Assembly (NCBI GenBank): GCA_963744875.1
Contig: CAVUVQ010000037.1
Location: 1-64,000, forward strand
Direction: 5' to 3'
DNA from: JACDAE01 sp963744875
Lineage (GTDB): Bacteria; Chloroflexota; Ktedonobacteria; Ktedonobacterales; Ktedonobacteraceae
Length of the DNA: 64,000 nt
Both the position numbers and the translations under genes were made by a program. The notes under the pieces were generated by a model. The model searched no databases. It was given only the letters and a program-made list of their open reading frames with translations, and was not told the origin of the DNA. Positions 9,067-18,023 of the stretch are shown piece after piece; positions within the stretch are counted from its first letter, which is position 1, and each line of letters starts with the position of its first letter.

Positions 9067-10305
9067 TCATTTCTTTGCAAGATCTGTGATAAAGCGCTCC
9101 AGAACCGTGATTGCTACCGCGACATCGTCTTCCAACACCGCTTCGGCAGGATTATGGCTGATACCACCCGCACAACGCACAAAGAGCATTGCAACATCCG
9201 TAAGCTTACTCATAACCACCCCATCATGGCCCGCTCCACTGGCAAGCGTCAACACAGGATTTCCAGTCTCCTCGATTGCCTGTTCTAGCAGATGGATCAT
9301 GCGCGGACTACACGCTATAGTCCGATTCTCCTGCGTAAGTTGCCAGTCGAGCACAAGCTGACGCTGCCCTTCAATCTGTCGCGCCTGCTCATACAAAGCC
9401 TGCCGCGCCTGCTCACGAATCGCGTCATCCTGGTGGCGTATATCCAGGCTCAACACGACATGACCAGGGATAACATTGCTGGCAGCACGTTGTACATCGA
9501 TCTGCCCAACCGTCGCAACCAGTCCCTCTTGCTTACGCGCCAACGCCTCAACGGCAAGCACAAACTCGGCTGCACCACACAAAGCATCTTTACGTAACGA
9601 CATCGGCACTGTCCCGGCATGCCCCAATTCTCCCGTGAAGCTTAGCTTGATACGATCCTGACCCGCGATACCTGCTACAACGGCGACCGGCAGGTTACGC
9701 GCTTCCAGCACTGGCCCCTGTTCAATATGCACTTCACAATATCCCAATAGCTCGCTGGGTTGCCAACGAGGTGCACATAACAATTTGGGATCGGGATTCC
9801 CTCCATATGCTTGTATCGCATCAGCCATCGTTACACCATTGCTATCGGTTAAGCGCAATATAGCTGGATCGAATGTGCCAGTCATCGCACTGCTCCCGAT
9901 ATACGCGCTGTGGTAGCGCAGACCTTCCTCGTCCGCAAATGCGAGAACTTCAATCGCAAACGGCAGACGCTCCCCACGTGCATGCAAACGTTCCACACAG
10001 ATCAGCGCAACCATCACGCCTAATATCCCATCGTAACGACCCGCATTCTGTACCGTATCAAGATGTGAGCCGAGCAGTAATGTTTTTGCGCCTGGTTGTT
10101 GTGCCTCATAGCGTCCAATGACATTGCCAACCGCATCATTGTGGACGCTCATACCGGCTGCACTCAGCCACGTTGCAAACATATCGTTTGCCCGTCGCAT
10201 TGCCTGGGTCGCAAAACGCCGTGTCAGGCAATCCGCCTCCTCGCTATAGTGAGACAGGATATCGCAACGTTCCATCACGATATGGGCCGCGTCATGAAAC
10301 ATCAT
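9067..10305 (-). CDS. allC: allantoate amidohydrolase (M20/hydantoinase-carbamoylase family)
   Basis: A 413-residue M20-family metallohydrolase. Metal and substrate motifs are GSHLDTVQNAGRYDGILG, EEGLRYHSAYIGS, HIEQGPVLEARN, GHAGTVPM and ASGAGHDGVVMS. By context it removes ammonia and CO2 from allantoate to give ureidoglycine or ureidoglycolate. An earlier in-frame ATG at 10476 lies inside hiuH and adds an Arg-rich, non-homologous stretch. The ATG at 10305 has GGGAG 8 nt upstream and starts just after the hiuH stop, so I chose it. N-carbamoyl amino acid hydrolases are close relatives, but the neighbours decide for allantoate. Confidence 0.9.
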   Translation of the reverse strand: MMFHDAAHIVMERCDILSHYSEEADCLTRRFATQAMRRANDMFATWLSAAGMSVHNDAVGNVIGRYEAQQPGAKTLLLGSHLDTVQNAGRYDGILGVMVALICVERLHARGERLPFAIEVLAFADEEGLRYHSAYIGSSAMTGTFDPAILRLTDSNGVTMADAIQAYGGNPDPKLLCAPRWQPSELLGYCEVHIEQGPVLEARNLPVAVVAGIAGQDRIKLSFTGELGHAGTVPMSLRKDALCGAAEFVLAVEALARKQEGLVATVGQIDVQRAASNVIPGHVVLSLDIRHQDDAIREQARQALYEQARQIEGQRQLVLDWQLTQENRTIACSPRMIHLLEQAIEETGNPVLTLASGAGHDGVVMSKLTDVAMLFVRCAGGISHNPAEAVLEDDVAVAITVLERFITDLAKK

Positions 10306-10309
10306 TGCT

Positions 10310-10663
10310 TCAACTCCCGCGATAGGTGCTATAGGACCAGGGCGAAACGAGCAATGGCACATGATAATGCGCATCGGCATCAGCAATGCCAAAGCGAATC
10401 GGCACTTCATCCAGAAACGGCGGCGTCGGGAGCGTCTGTTGCGCAAAATAAGCCCCCACGACAAAAAGGAGTTCATACACGCCCACGCTCATCTCGCCAC
10501 CGGACAATAGCGGCTCCTTCGTGCGCCCATCGGCTGTTGTGAAGACAGTTTTTAAATATGTGCGCTCTCCCAATTCATCGATGCGCCACAATTGAACCAT
10601 AACATTAGCGGCAGGTTGTCCCTGTGTTGTGTCAAGAACATGCGTGCTGAGGCGACCGGGCAT
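10310..10663 (-). CDS. hiuH: 5-hydroxyisourate hydrolase (transthyretin-like)
   Basis: A 117-residue transthyretin-related protein that opens the ring of 5-hydroxyisourate, the uricase product, to give OHCU. It starts with the catalytic-His segment STHVLDTTQGQPAANV. It has HYHVPLLVSPWSYSTYRGS at the C-terminus, where the YRGS tetrapeptide separates true HIU hydrolases from transthyretin. Length is typical. It lies 18 bp after uricase and 4 bp before allC, consistent with one transcript. Confidence 0.97.
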   Translation of the reverse strand: MPGRLSTHVLDTTQGQPAANVMVQLWRIDELGERTYLKTVFTTADGRTKEPLLSGGEMSVGVYELLFVVGAYFAQQTLPTPPFLDEVPIRFGIADADAHYHVPLLVSPWSYSTYRGS

Positions 10664-10681
10664 AGTGTTTTCTCCCCTGGA

Positions 10682-11617
10682 TTATGTATTGCGCGTGATG
10701 GTCAGTTTGATCATACCATAAGCAGAGAACGGGTCGGTATAGACCTTCACCTTCTTATCAGTACTGGAGACCGCCGCTGGATCGCGTGTACGGTTTTGTG
10801 CTTCAAACGATACTTCTGTAAGCTGAGGAAAGCGTGCCAGGATGCGCTGCCCCATCTCATAAACAAGGTGCTGAATCGATTCGCTAACAAATTCATGGAA
10901 GACGCTTTGTAACAGATCACGCAACTGTTCCGCAGGCACATAAAGAGGATGATTGGTCCCTGAGAGGGCCGTGGTATCAGCATATTTCCAGTACAGGTCG
11001 AGATAAATAAACAGGGGGCGATCAACCCGTTCTTGCAACGTCGTGTACTCGTCGCGCACAAAATGGGTGAACGCGCTACCTGTGACTTTAAATAATTCAA
11101 GTCCCATCCGTCCACATCGGTGAGTGGTAATCACAGGCTCCTCACCAGAACGCGCGAAATTGAGCGTTGCCCATGTAAAATCGCCGTGAGAGCGGCTGAA
11201 GAGTCGATCACTATCCACGATTGCGCCATTCTCCGCTACACGAGAGACATTAAAAGGCAACTCCCGAATGGTCAATTGGAGACCTTCCATCTGCGCATAA
11301 GTCCGTAGGAAGCTCTGACCGAGCAGAACAAGAAAGCCTTCATAGGTTGAACCCTCAAAGGTGAGTGCCTGGCGCAACACGAAATTCTTCATGCTATCGG
11401 TAGCTACAACATTCGTATTATCACCCTCAGTATAGGATGGGAGAAAGTTATCACCGAAGACTTCAACATCAACCTCGCACGCAAAAAGTGTGTTCTCACG
11501 CCCACTAAACTCCGATTCGGGGATCCGGCCTACGTTAGAAAGTGGGTTTGCATAAACACGATAAACAGGTACACGCACTTTACCGTAACTGATGGCAAAC
11601 GTATTTTCGCTGCTCAT
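10682..11617 (-). CDS. uox: urate oxidase (uricase)
   Basis: A 311-residue uricase that oxidises urate to 5-hydroxyisourate without a cofactor. It is built of two T-fold halves. The first has the N-terminal ISYGKVRVPVYRVY strand with the catalytic lysine region and TEGDNTNVVATDSMKNFV, which contains the catalytic threonine. The second includes FTWATLNFARSG and the C-terminal FEAQNRTRDP segment that contacts substrate. Size matches bacterial uricases. It sits between uraD and hiuH in metabolic order. Confidence 0.96.
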   Translation of the reverse strand: MSSENTFAISYGKVRVPVYRVYANPLSNVGRIPESEFSGRENTLFACEVDVEVFGDNFLPSYTEGDNTNVVATDSMKNFVLRQALTFEGSTYEGFLVLLGQSFLRTYAQMEGLQLTIRELPFNVSRVAENGAIVDSDRLFSRSHGDFTWATLNFARSGEEPVITTHRCGRMGLELFKVTGSAFTHFVRDEYTTLQERVDRPLFIYLDLYWKYADTTALSGTNHPLYVPAEQLRDLLQSVFHEFVSESIQHLVYEMGQRILARFPQLTEVSFEAQNRTRDPAAVSSTDKKVKVYTDPFSAYGMIKLTITRNT

Positions 11618-11662
11618 ATGCTCCCTTTCCTACACAATGAATGGGTGTCGGTATAACAAGAG

Positions 11663-12202
11663 CTACTGCTCTGCAACGCGATCAAATTGGACAAGATCGT
11701 ATAAACGCAGAGAGCAGATCTTTGCTACTTCTCCCAACGCGATGGCAATTTCCTGCTCACGGGTATGTTGAAGACGCGTGGCAAAACCTGCCAGAATACT
11801 CTCTTTCTTGTTCTCGCGTGCACAAATCACAAATGGAAAACCAAAGCGTTCAACATAGGCTGCATTCAAGCGTGTGAACGTCGCAATCTCTTCCGCCGAA
11901 AGATTATCAAGTCCAGCCGCCGCCTGCTCGCCCGTTGATGATGGTGAAAGAGTCCCTGCCAGAGCCGCACGCCCAACAAGATCAGGATGTGCACGTAGCA
12001 ATTCCACCTGTCGCTCTACCGAAGCTTCATACATTATTGTACAGAGGGTCTGATACAAATCATTCGCGCTTGCAAAAGGTCGCCGTCGCCACGCCTCCTC
12101 AACGATCCAGGGCGGACCTTCAAAGAGTGAACCAAGCGCCTTAACAAAAGAGATTTGATCGAAGGAATTGATCTCCCGGAGTGTTATCTGTCCTATCGTC
12201 AT
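11663..12202 (-). CDS. uraD: OHCU decarboxylase
   Basis: A 179-residue 2-oxo-4-hydroxy-4-carboxy-5-ureidoimidazoline decarboxylase that forms S-allantoin, the last step of urate to allantoin. The catalytic histidine is in RAHPDLVGRAALAG (about residue 78) and the family motif FGFPFVICARE is near residue 130. It is the first gene of the minus-strand cluster, about 150 nt downstream of a near-consensus promoter. The 45-bp gap to uricase and same direction support an operon. Confidence 0.95.
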   Translation of the reverse strand: MTIGQITLREINSFDQISFVKALGSLFEGPPWIVEEAWRRRPFASANDLYQTLCTIMYEASVERQVELLRAHPDLVGRAALAGTLSPSSTGEQAAAGLDNLSAEEIATFTRLNAAYVERFGFPFVICARENKKESILAGFATRLQHTREQEIAIALGEVAKICSLRLYDLVQFDRVAEQ

Positions 12203-12357
12203 AACGCACCCCTCAATGAGAACAAAATAAACGGGTCACAGCAACGGTGGTGCCTGCCAGCACGCATACAACTCAACATGCAAGCAGCTTATAGCGGAAG
12301 TTAAATATCCCCACGACATAGTAAGGGTGAAGCAGGTCATAGCATCTCTCTGTGTTT

Positions 12358-12386
12358 ACTATATCCGTGGGAGAGGCCATTGTCAA
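12358..12386 (-). promoter_or_regulatory. promoter of the urate-degradation operon
   Basis: On the minus strand TTGACA (12386-12381) and TATAGT (12363-12358) are separated by exactly 17 bp. This is the best promoter in the space upstream of uraD. It predicts a leader of about 150 nt. No obvious operator palindrome overlaps it. Confidence 0.72.
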
Positions 12387-12430
12387 GGCTGTTGTTCACA
12401 TCAATGAACGTTAAATTTCTGCATTCGCGC

Positions 12431-13252
12431 TCACGCTTTCTCAACGGGAAACTGGATCTCTTCCTGCCCTCGGAACTGCTCATCTTCACCCAGATACACC
12501 TCGCGACATGAGCCGACATACCGATAGTCATGCGAGTAGACCCACAGACCGATGGCCTCGTAGACTGCCGCCACTGCCTCTTTGCTATAAGGATAGACCA
12601 CACTCGCTACATCTTCCTCGGACAGTTCATACACCGTAAAATCAGATGACTCAGCTTGCTGGAGCTTCCGCCCCAGATCCGCATCTATTGGAACAGCTAC
12701 TTCAACATAGAGTTCCTGTTCACGATATCCCTGATGATGGTAGAGCGTCATCCAGGGTCCAACTTCTTTCACTCCTGACTGACGAATGACTGCTTGCGTT
12801 TCAACTTTGAAACGGAACCAATCATCGAAATCGGCTACAAGGCTACGGCGTGAGGCAATCATCAGCGCAGGAATAGATTTGAGTACAACATCATAGGACA
12901 TAACTTTCTCCTGTTCTAGCATTTTCAAGCGAATCTCAACGCGACTCAGTCTCTCTTCTACCTCGCAAACCTGTTGCTGAAGTTCCATTCGTTTCATTAG
13001 TAACATGCCATGAATATGTGAAGTCGGAACCTCTTCAGCCAGGAGTTGCGCAATCTGGTCGAGCGAGAGTCCTAACCACTTCAGGGCAAGAATACGATTG
13101 AGCACAGACAATTGCTCCAATGTATAAAAGCGATAGCTGCTTGTCTCATCAATGGCTGCTGGACGAAGTAATCCCATCTCGTCGTAATACCGTAACGTCG
13201 AAATAGGCACCTGACTCAGTCGCGAAAAGTCACCTATCTTGATCATCGTCAT
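12431..13252 (-). CDS. MerR-family regulator with GyrI-like effector domain
   Basis: A 273-residue regulator. The winged helix MerR DNA-binding domain is at residues 1-70 (IGDFSRLSQVPISTLRYYDEMGLL, and SYRFYTLEQLSVLNRI). A coiled coil of the dimer helix spans about 85-120. A GyrI/BmrR-type ligand-binding domain fills about 125-270. This arrangement is known from BmrR-like sensors of hydrophobic drugs. The gene faces away from the amidohydrolase gene and has its own MerR-type promoter with a 20-bp spacer. The ligand and any target beyond itself are unknown. ATG at 13252 or the in-frame ATG two codons later could be used. Confidence 0.9.
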   Translation of the reverse strand: MTMIKIGDFSRLSQVPISTLRYYDEMGLLRPAAIDETSSYRFYTLEQLSVLNRILALKWLGLSLDQIAQLLAEEVPTSHIHGMLLMKRMELQQQVCEVEERLSRVEIRLKMLEQEKVMSYDVVLKSIPALMIASRRSLVADFDDWFRFKVETQAVIRQSGVKEVGPWMTLYHHQGYREQELYVEVAVPIDADLGRKLQQAESSDFTVYELSEEDVASVVYPYSKEAVAAVYEAIGLWVYSHDYRYVGSCREVYLGEDEQFRGQEEIQFPVEKA

Positions 13253-13302
13253 TCAATCCTCCACATATGTTTGGATGCTCTCCTGTAAAGCTTCTGAGTC
13301 AG

Positions 13303-13334
13303 AGTATATCTCCCTCAAGTAGCTTGAGAGTCAA
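13303..13334 (-). promoter_or_regulatory. MerR-type promoter with 20-bp spacer and internal dyad
   Basis: On the minus strand TTGACT (13334-13329) and TATACT (13308-13303) are separated by 20 bp instead of 17. Inside the spacer is the dyad CTCAAG-TAG-CTTGAG (13314-13328). Overlong spacers with a dyad are the hallmark of MerR-activated promoters. The promoter points into the merR-like gene, so autoregulation is the simplest reading. Confidence 0.8.
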
Positions 13335-13470
13335 GAGATTTTCATAACAATCCTCATTGCTTATATGAAAAATAACAATAAAGCAGGTAATGCTAGCACA
13401 AACGCAACCCGAGATAGTACACTATTACGAGGTTCACTATTTTCTTAGCACCGCACCAGAGGAGGCTCGC

Positions 13471-14853
13471 ATGCTTTTTACCAACGCAACCATTATGACG
13501 ATGAACCCCACACGTGACATTATCAACGATGGGGCCATTGCAATACAGAATAACCGTATCGTCGCCATTGACAAAACATCTGTTCTCCAGGTACGCTATC
13601 CCCATGAAGAGATCGTTGATGTGAAGGGGAAACTGATTTTTCCAGGCCTGATCGATACTCACGTCCACGTCGCGCAGGCATTGATTCGCGGTTGTGCCGA
13701 CGATATGGCGCTTATCCAGTGGTTATGTGAGCGCGTCTGGGTACTGCAAGGAAACTTTACACACGATGATGGCTATGTCAGTGCACGCTTATGTATCGCC
13801 GAAATGTTGCGTTCAGGCACGACCACGTTTCTCGAATCAATGCTGGCACACCGCTATGGTTTCGATGGTATTGCCCGCGCCGTTCAGGAGAGTGGCATTC
13901 GCGCTTGCCTCGCTGGCATCGTAATGGATATCGGCACCTATGCCACACAAAGCAATTCGATGCATCCGGGCATGATCGAGAGCCGCGAAACAAGCCTGCT
14001 AGGCGTGCTGGATATGCATAGCAAATGGGAGGGCGCGGCAGATGAGCGTATCCACGTCTGGTTTGGACCCCGCACACCAGGCGGCGTCACCTCCGAACTC
14101 TACCGTGAGATGACCGACCTTGCCCGCCAACGTAATATGGGCATTACAATGCACCTGGCAGAAGTCGAAGCGGACAAAATCTACCTCGACGAGAAATTTG
14201 GTCTCACACCAGTCGACTACGCCGAAAGCGTCGGACTACTCGGACCACGCTCAGTCCTCGTCCACATGGTCTGGCTCACACCAGCAGAAATCGACAAGCT
14301 GGCGGTGACCGGAACGACTGTTTCCCATAATCCCTCCTCTAACAGCAAGCTCGCTTCGGGAGTATGTAAAGTACCATTGATGCTAGAACGTGGCGTTAAC
14401 GTTGCGCTCGGCTGCGATGGTGGCCCCAGCAATAACGACTACGATATGATTCGCGAGATGAAGCTGGCCGCCATTATCCACAAAGCCGTGACGCTCGATC
14501 CATTGATCGTACCTGCCGAAACAGTATTAGAGATGGCAACGATCAACGGAGCAAAGGCGCTGGGCCTGGAGCACGAGATTGGATCGCTAGAGGTAGGCAA
14601 GAAGGCCGATCTCATCGTGATCGATCTTGAGCGGCTGCACACAACGCCCTCGATAAATCCCGTCTCCACCCTGGTCTACGCTGCCACTGGTGGGGAAGTC
14701 GATACAGTCATGGTAGACGGCAAAATTGTGGTAGCACAGGGACAACTCCTCTCAATGGATGAACACGAGATAATCATGCAGGCGAATAACCACGCGGCGC
14801 AATTGTACCGTCGTGCAAATATTGATTTGAAGCCGAGATGGCCTGTTCTCTAA
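13471..14853 (+). CDS. amidohydrolase of the TRZ/ATZ deaminase group (8-oxoguanine/guanine deaminase-like)
   Basis: A 460-residue metal-dependent deaminase. It has the DTHVHVAQALIRG metal motif (about residue 60), MHLAEVEAD (about 227), the HMVWLTPAE histidine, SHNPSSNSKLASG and the metal aspartate in LGCDGGPSNNDYDM (about 318). The ATG at 13471 follows AGAGGAGG, so an ATG 81 nt upstream is rejected. The group includes guanine deaminase-like, 8-oxoguanine, methylthioadenosine and triazine deaminases. Beside a urate operon, 8-oxoguanine (giving urate) or guanine (giving xanthine) is the attractive substrate, but this is inference. Confidence 0.82.
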   Translation: MLFTNATIMTMNPTRDIINDGAIAIQNNRIVAIDKTSVLQVRYPHEEIVDVKGKLIFPGLIDTHVHVAQALIRGCADDMALIQWLCERVWVLQGNFTHDDGYVSARLCIAEMLRSGTTTFLESMLAHRYGFDGIARAVQESGIRACLAGIVMDIGTYATQSNSMHPGMIESRETSLLGVLDMHSKWEGAADERIHVWFGPRTPGGVTSELYREMTDLARQRNMGITMHLAEVEADKIYLDEKFGLTPVDYAESVGLLGPRSVLVHMVWLTPAEIDKLAVTGTTVSHNPSSNSKLASGVCKVPLMLERGVNVALGCDGGPSNNDYDMIREMKLAAIIHKAVTLDPLIVPAETVLEMATINGAKALGLEHEIGSLEVGKKADLIVIDLERLHTTPSINPVSTLVYAATGGEVDTVMVDGKIVVAQGQLLSMDEHEIIMQANNHAAQLYRRANIDLKPRWPVL

Positions 14854-14866
14854 GGAGCAATATCAT

Positions 14867-15673
14867 ATGCCACAATATAACTGGACGAATGTCTCGAAAG
14901 TTATCAAAGGCGAGGTCAATACCCTGCAAACCGAATTCGAACGTATGCTTGGCCCAAATTTGCTAGGTATCTATCTCGATGGTTCACTGGCATTAGGAGG
15001 CTTCCAACCTGCACGCAGCGATATCAATGTGCTGGCAGTGATTACAGAGAAAATTGATAGCTCACTTAAGCGCAAATTGCTGGAATTGCTCTTGCGTATC
15101 TCGAATATGCCACGCCCGCTTGATGTATATGTGCTGAACGAGAAAGACCTCTTCCCTTTCCAGTCACCGCTCTCCTTTGAGCTTCATTATAATGAACAGT
15201 CGCGTGAAGCAATGTTACAAGAGATGCGCGACAGTGAATGGCGGAACGATACAACACACACAGATGCGAAACTGACGATCTCTCTGGCGGTTCTTCAACG
15301 AGCAGGCATTGTACTTGCGGGCAAGCCTATCGAGGAAACATTACCAGTGATACCAGAAGCGATTTTCAAAGAGGCGCTCATCCAATCAATCAAGGAGGCG
15401 CGTGCGAAATTGCCGCAAGATCCAATCTCATTTATATTCAATGCCTGCCGGACCGTCGCCTATTTGCAAGATGGTGTGATCCTTTCTAAGGATGCAGGCG
15501 CTGAATGGGGATTGGCTCACATGCCCGCAAGGTTTCAGGCGCTCATCCAGCAACCGCTAACGCTCTATAGAGGCGAAGCTTTGAAACGCCCTGCCGGACG
15601 TGCAGTTCTCAACGATTTTGCAGAATATATAAGCACTACAATCGCAAAAGATGGGGCGCGGACGGGCTTATAA
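14867..15673 (+). CDS. aminoglycoside adenylyltransferase-like nucleotidyltransferase (DUF4111 type)
   Basis: A 268-residue protein with an N-terminal nucleotidyltransferase fold: YLDGSLALGGFQPARSDINVL (about residues 37-57), and a C-terminal helical DUF4111-like domain (about 165-250). Streptomycin/spectinomycin adenylyltransferases share this layout. The expected Asp-x-Asp metal pair reads Asp-Ile-Asn here, so one metal ligand is changed and activity is doubtful or altered. It starts 13 bp after the amidohydrolase. Its last codons, from GACGGGCTTATAA, lie in the left arm of the inverted repeat at 15661. Confidence 0.82.
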   Translation: MPQYNWTNVSKVIKGEVNTLQTEFERMLGPNLLGIYLDGSLALGGFQPARSDINVLAVITEKIDSSLKRKLLELLLRISNMPRPLDVYVLNEKDLFPFQSPLSFELHYNEQSREAMLQEMRDSEWRNDTTHTDAKLTISLAVLQRAGIVLAGKPIEETLPVIPEAIFKEALIQSIKEARAKLPQDPISFIFNACRTVAYLQDGVILSKDAGAEWGLAHMPARFQALIQQPLTLYRGEALKRPAGRAVLNDFAEYISTTIAKDGARTGL

Positions 15674-15770
15674 ATCGCACCCCTACACCATTCATATGAA
15701 CACACATTTAATATTGCCATTTTTCACAAGACCATTATAATGGTGTAGGGGCGCGATTTATAAGCCCGTC
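15661..15770. repeat. dispersed inverted repeat, 32-bp arms, between convergent genes
   Basis: The left arm (15661-15692) and right arm (15739-15770) are 32 bp and complementary except for one position, with a 46-bp AT-rich centre. Each arm contains GTAGGGGCGCGATTTATAAG or its near complement. The left arm carries the stop of the nucleotidyltransferase gene, and the right arm carries the last codons of the MMPL gene (stop at 15735-15737). It can act as a bidirectional terminator and belongs to the window's repeat family. Confidence 0.88.
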
Positions 15771-18023
15771 CTCTTTCTCAATCATCTCAACTGTTTCCAC
15801 CGTTTCGCGCAACCCAATATGTTGCCACAACACTCGCAATGGTCTGGGTGCCCACCAGTTCCATTTACCCAATAGATTCATCATCGAAGGAACCAGAAGC
15901 ATGCGTACAAGTGTCGCATCCATAACAATGGCGATAGCGACGCCAAGGCCAAGTTGCTGCACCTGCAAAATCTTTGATGTTCCAAATGCACCCACAACCA
16001 ATGCTTGCAATAGAGCTGCACTCGTGATGAGCTGGCCTGTACGTTGTAAACCCAGCGCAACCGCTTTACGATTATCGCCCGTCTGATCAAAGAGTTCTTT
16101 AATGCGGCTCAGCAGGAAGACCTCATAATCCATCGAAAGACCAAAAGCAATGGCAAAAATGAGCACCGGTCCCGTACTATCAAGGCTCCCGACCGACTGA
16201 AAATCTAACAGATTTTGCAGGTGTCCCTCCTGAAAGATCCAGACAAGCGCTCCAAAGGTGGCTGAGAGCGAAAAGATGTTTAAGAGGATCGCTTTGATAG
16301 GCACAATCAACGAGCCTGTCATTAGAAAGAGCAGGATAAAAATTGCCAGGATCATCACTAATAGAGCATAGGGGATGATCGCATTGAGGCTGACAAACAA
16401 ATCAAGCTGATCAGCTGTATCTCCACCAACCAGCGGCACAAAACCTGCTGGTACAGCTACGGCGCGTATCTTCTGCACGATACGTGTAGCCTCTGCCCAA
16501 TCAAATGTAACATTGGAATTAACCGTTACCTTAGAAAAATTCTGGTTCGCAAATTGGGTCGCAGCCGTCGCCATTTGAGGGTTTGCAGAGAGATGTCCAT
16601 ACATCTGCTGATAATTGGAAAGTGAAAGGCGTGGATCAATATTAACCAGACTGTTTACGCTACTTACACCTGAAAGTCCCTGTAGTTTGCTTACATAACT
16701 GTACAATAGAGCCAGATTAGCAGATGTGAGCGCATTGCCATTCGTACGGATAGCAATATCGATCGTCGTTCCTCCCTGATTAGGAAAGTCGTGCTGTATG
16801 TGTTGATTGACGGTATTAGCGCTGCCCGGTGGGAGCACGTTTGCTGAAGCGGTTGAGAATTTTGCTCGCAAGAATGGCGAACCAAGCAGAGAGAGCAATA
16901 TAATAGTTCCAATCATCACCGGAATGGAGAAACGCATGACGGTATAAGAGAGGCGATACCATATCCCCTGGTTCGCTGTAGTAGATGCTACCAGGCGACG
17001 TTTGCGGAACGAGAGTGCATTGATCCGTGGTCCCAGCAGCGCAAGCAGTGTTGCCAGGACGATCTGCGCTGCCAGCATCGCCACGACCGCTGTAATGATG
17101 GCCGCCAACCCGATGCTGCGTAAGAGGATTTCGGGAAAGATCAAGAGGCCAATCAAGCTGATGCCAACTGTTAAACCCGAAAAGAAAACGGTACGACCCG
17201 CCGTTGCCATTGCACGCTGCAAAGCTCCACACACATCCTGCTCATCAAGGGCCAACTCTTCCCGAAAGCGTGCAACGATAAAAAGCGAATAGTCGATCGC
17301 CAGTCCAAGCCCAATAAAGCTCGTCACATCGACGGCGAACGTTGAAATATCCATATATGCCGCCAGCAGATGCAGCAAGGCAAAGGTGCTCATGATCGAG
17401 AAGCCACCAATAAGTAGCGGCAGCAGGGCCGCGATCAGTCCACCAAACATAAAAAATAAGAGGATTGCAACAATGGGCAGCGCAATTGCTTCGGCAAAGG
17501 TCAGATCGTTCTTCAACTGGTTATCAAACTGCATCTGGGCTACAATTGCACCGCCAGTGTCGATGTGCAGATCAGGAGACGCAATCAGTGGAGACAACGC
17601 TTTATAGTTGCTGTTCTTTCCTCCCTGCGACGAGAGTTGCAAAAGCGCGAATGTCTCATGTTTATTCTGCGCAAGGAAGCTGGCACTATGCGTCGAGTAA
17701 TAAGAGGACACAGAGACGACTTTTGGCGATGCTTTGAGCCTCGTAAGCAGTTGCATAGCAGATTGTGTAAAGGTTGGATCAGTGGCCTCGTAACGTGCGC
17801 TACTTATGAGGAGAATAACATCGACTGACGTGGTACTCAGTTTTGCACGGATCAACTTCTCCGCCAGCGTTGACTGCGCATTTGGATCCTGAATACCAAC
17901 CGAGGAATCCAGGACATCAAAGACGCCACTACCCGCAAGTACGGCAACGATGGTAATCACCAAAATAACGAAAAGCAAAGGCCAGCGCCAGTGATAGATT
18001 TTTCCACTGATCCATACCAACAT
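15735..18023 (-). CDS. MMPL/RND-family membrane transporter
   Basis: A 762-residue transporter with the MMPL plan: a TM helix near residues 15-35, a large extracytoplasmic domain, a block of five to six TM helices (about 180-330), a second loop domain (about 380-530) and another TM block (about 545-710). Motifs include GLGLAIDYSLFIVARFREE and FGLSMDYEVFLLSRIKE, which hold the conserved Asp-Tyr pairs of the proton relay. Relatives export lipids or drugs. GGAAGG precedes the ATG. The C-terminal NRAPTPL is encoded by the dispersed repeat and is probably not ancestral. Confidence 0.93.
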   Translation of the reverse strand: MLVWISGKIYHWRWPLLFVILVITIVAVLAGSGVFDVLDSSVGIQDPNAQSTLAEKLIRAKLSTTSVDVILLISSARYEATDPTFTQSAMQLLTRLKASPKVVSVSSYYSTHSASFLAQNKHETFALLQLSSQGGKNSNYKALSPLIASPDLHIDTGGAIVAQMQFDNQLKNDLTFAEAIALPIVAILLFFMFGGLIAALLPLLIGGFSIMSTFALLHLLAAYMDISTFAVDVTSFIGLGLAIDYSLFIVARFREELALDEQDVCGALQRAMATAGRTVFFSGLTVGISLIGLLIFPEILLRSIGLAAIITAVVAMLAAQIVLATLLALLGPRINALSFRKRRLVASTTANQGIWYRLSYTVMRFSIPVMIGTIILLSLLGSPFLRAKFSTASANVLPPGSANTVNQHIQHDFPNQGGTTIDIAIRTNGNALTSANLALLYSYVSKLQGLSGVSSVNSLVNIDPRLSLSNYQQMYGHLSANPQMATAATQFANQNFSKVTVNSNVTFDWAEATRIVQKIRAVAVPAGFVPLVGGDTADQLDLFVSLNAIIPYALLVMILAIFILLFLMTGSLIVPIKAILLNIFSLSATFGALVWIFQEGHLQNLLDFQSVGSLDSTGPVLIFAIAFGLSMDYEVFLLSRIKELFDQTGDNRKAVALGLQRTGQLITSAALLQALVVGAFGTSKILQVQQLGLGVAIAIVMDATLVRMLLVPSMMNLLGKWNWWAPRPLRVLWQHIGLRETVETVEMIEKEDGLINRAPTPL

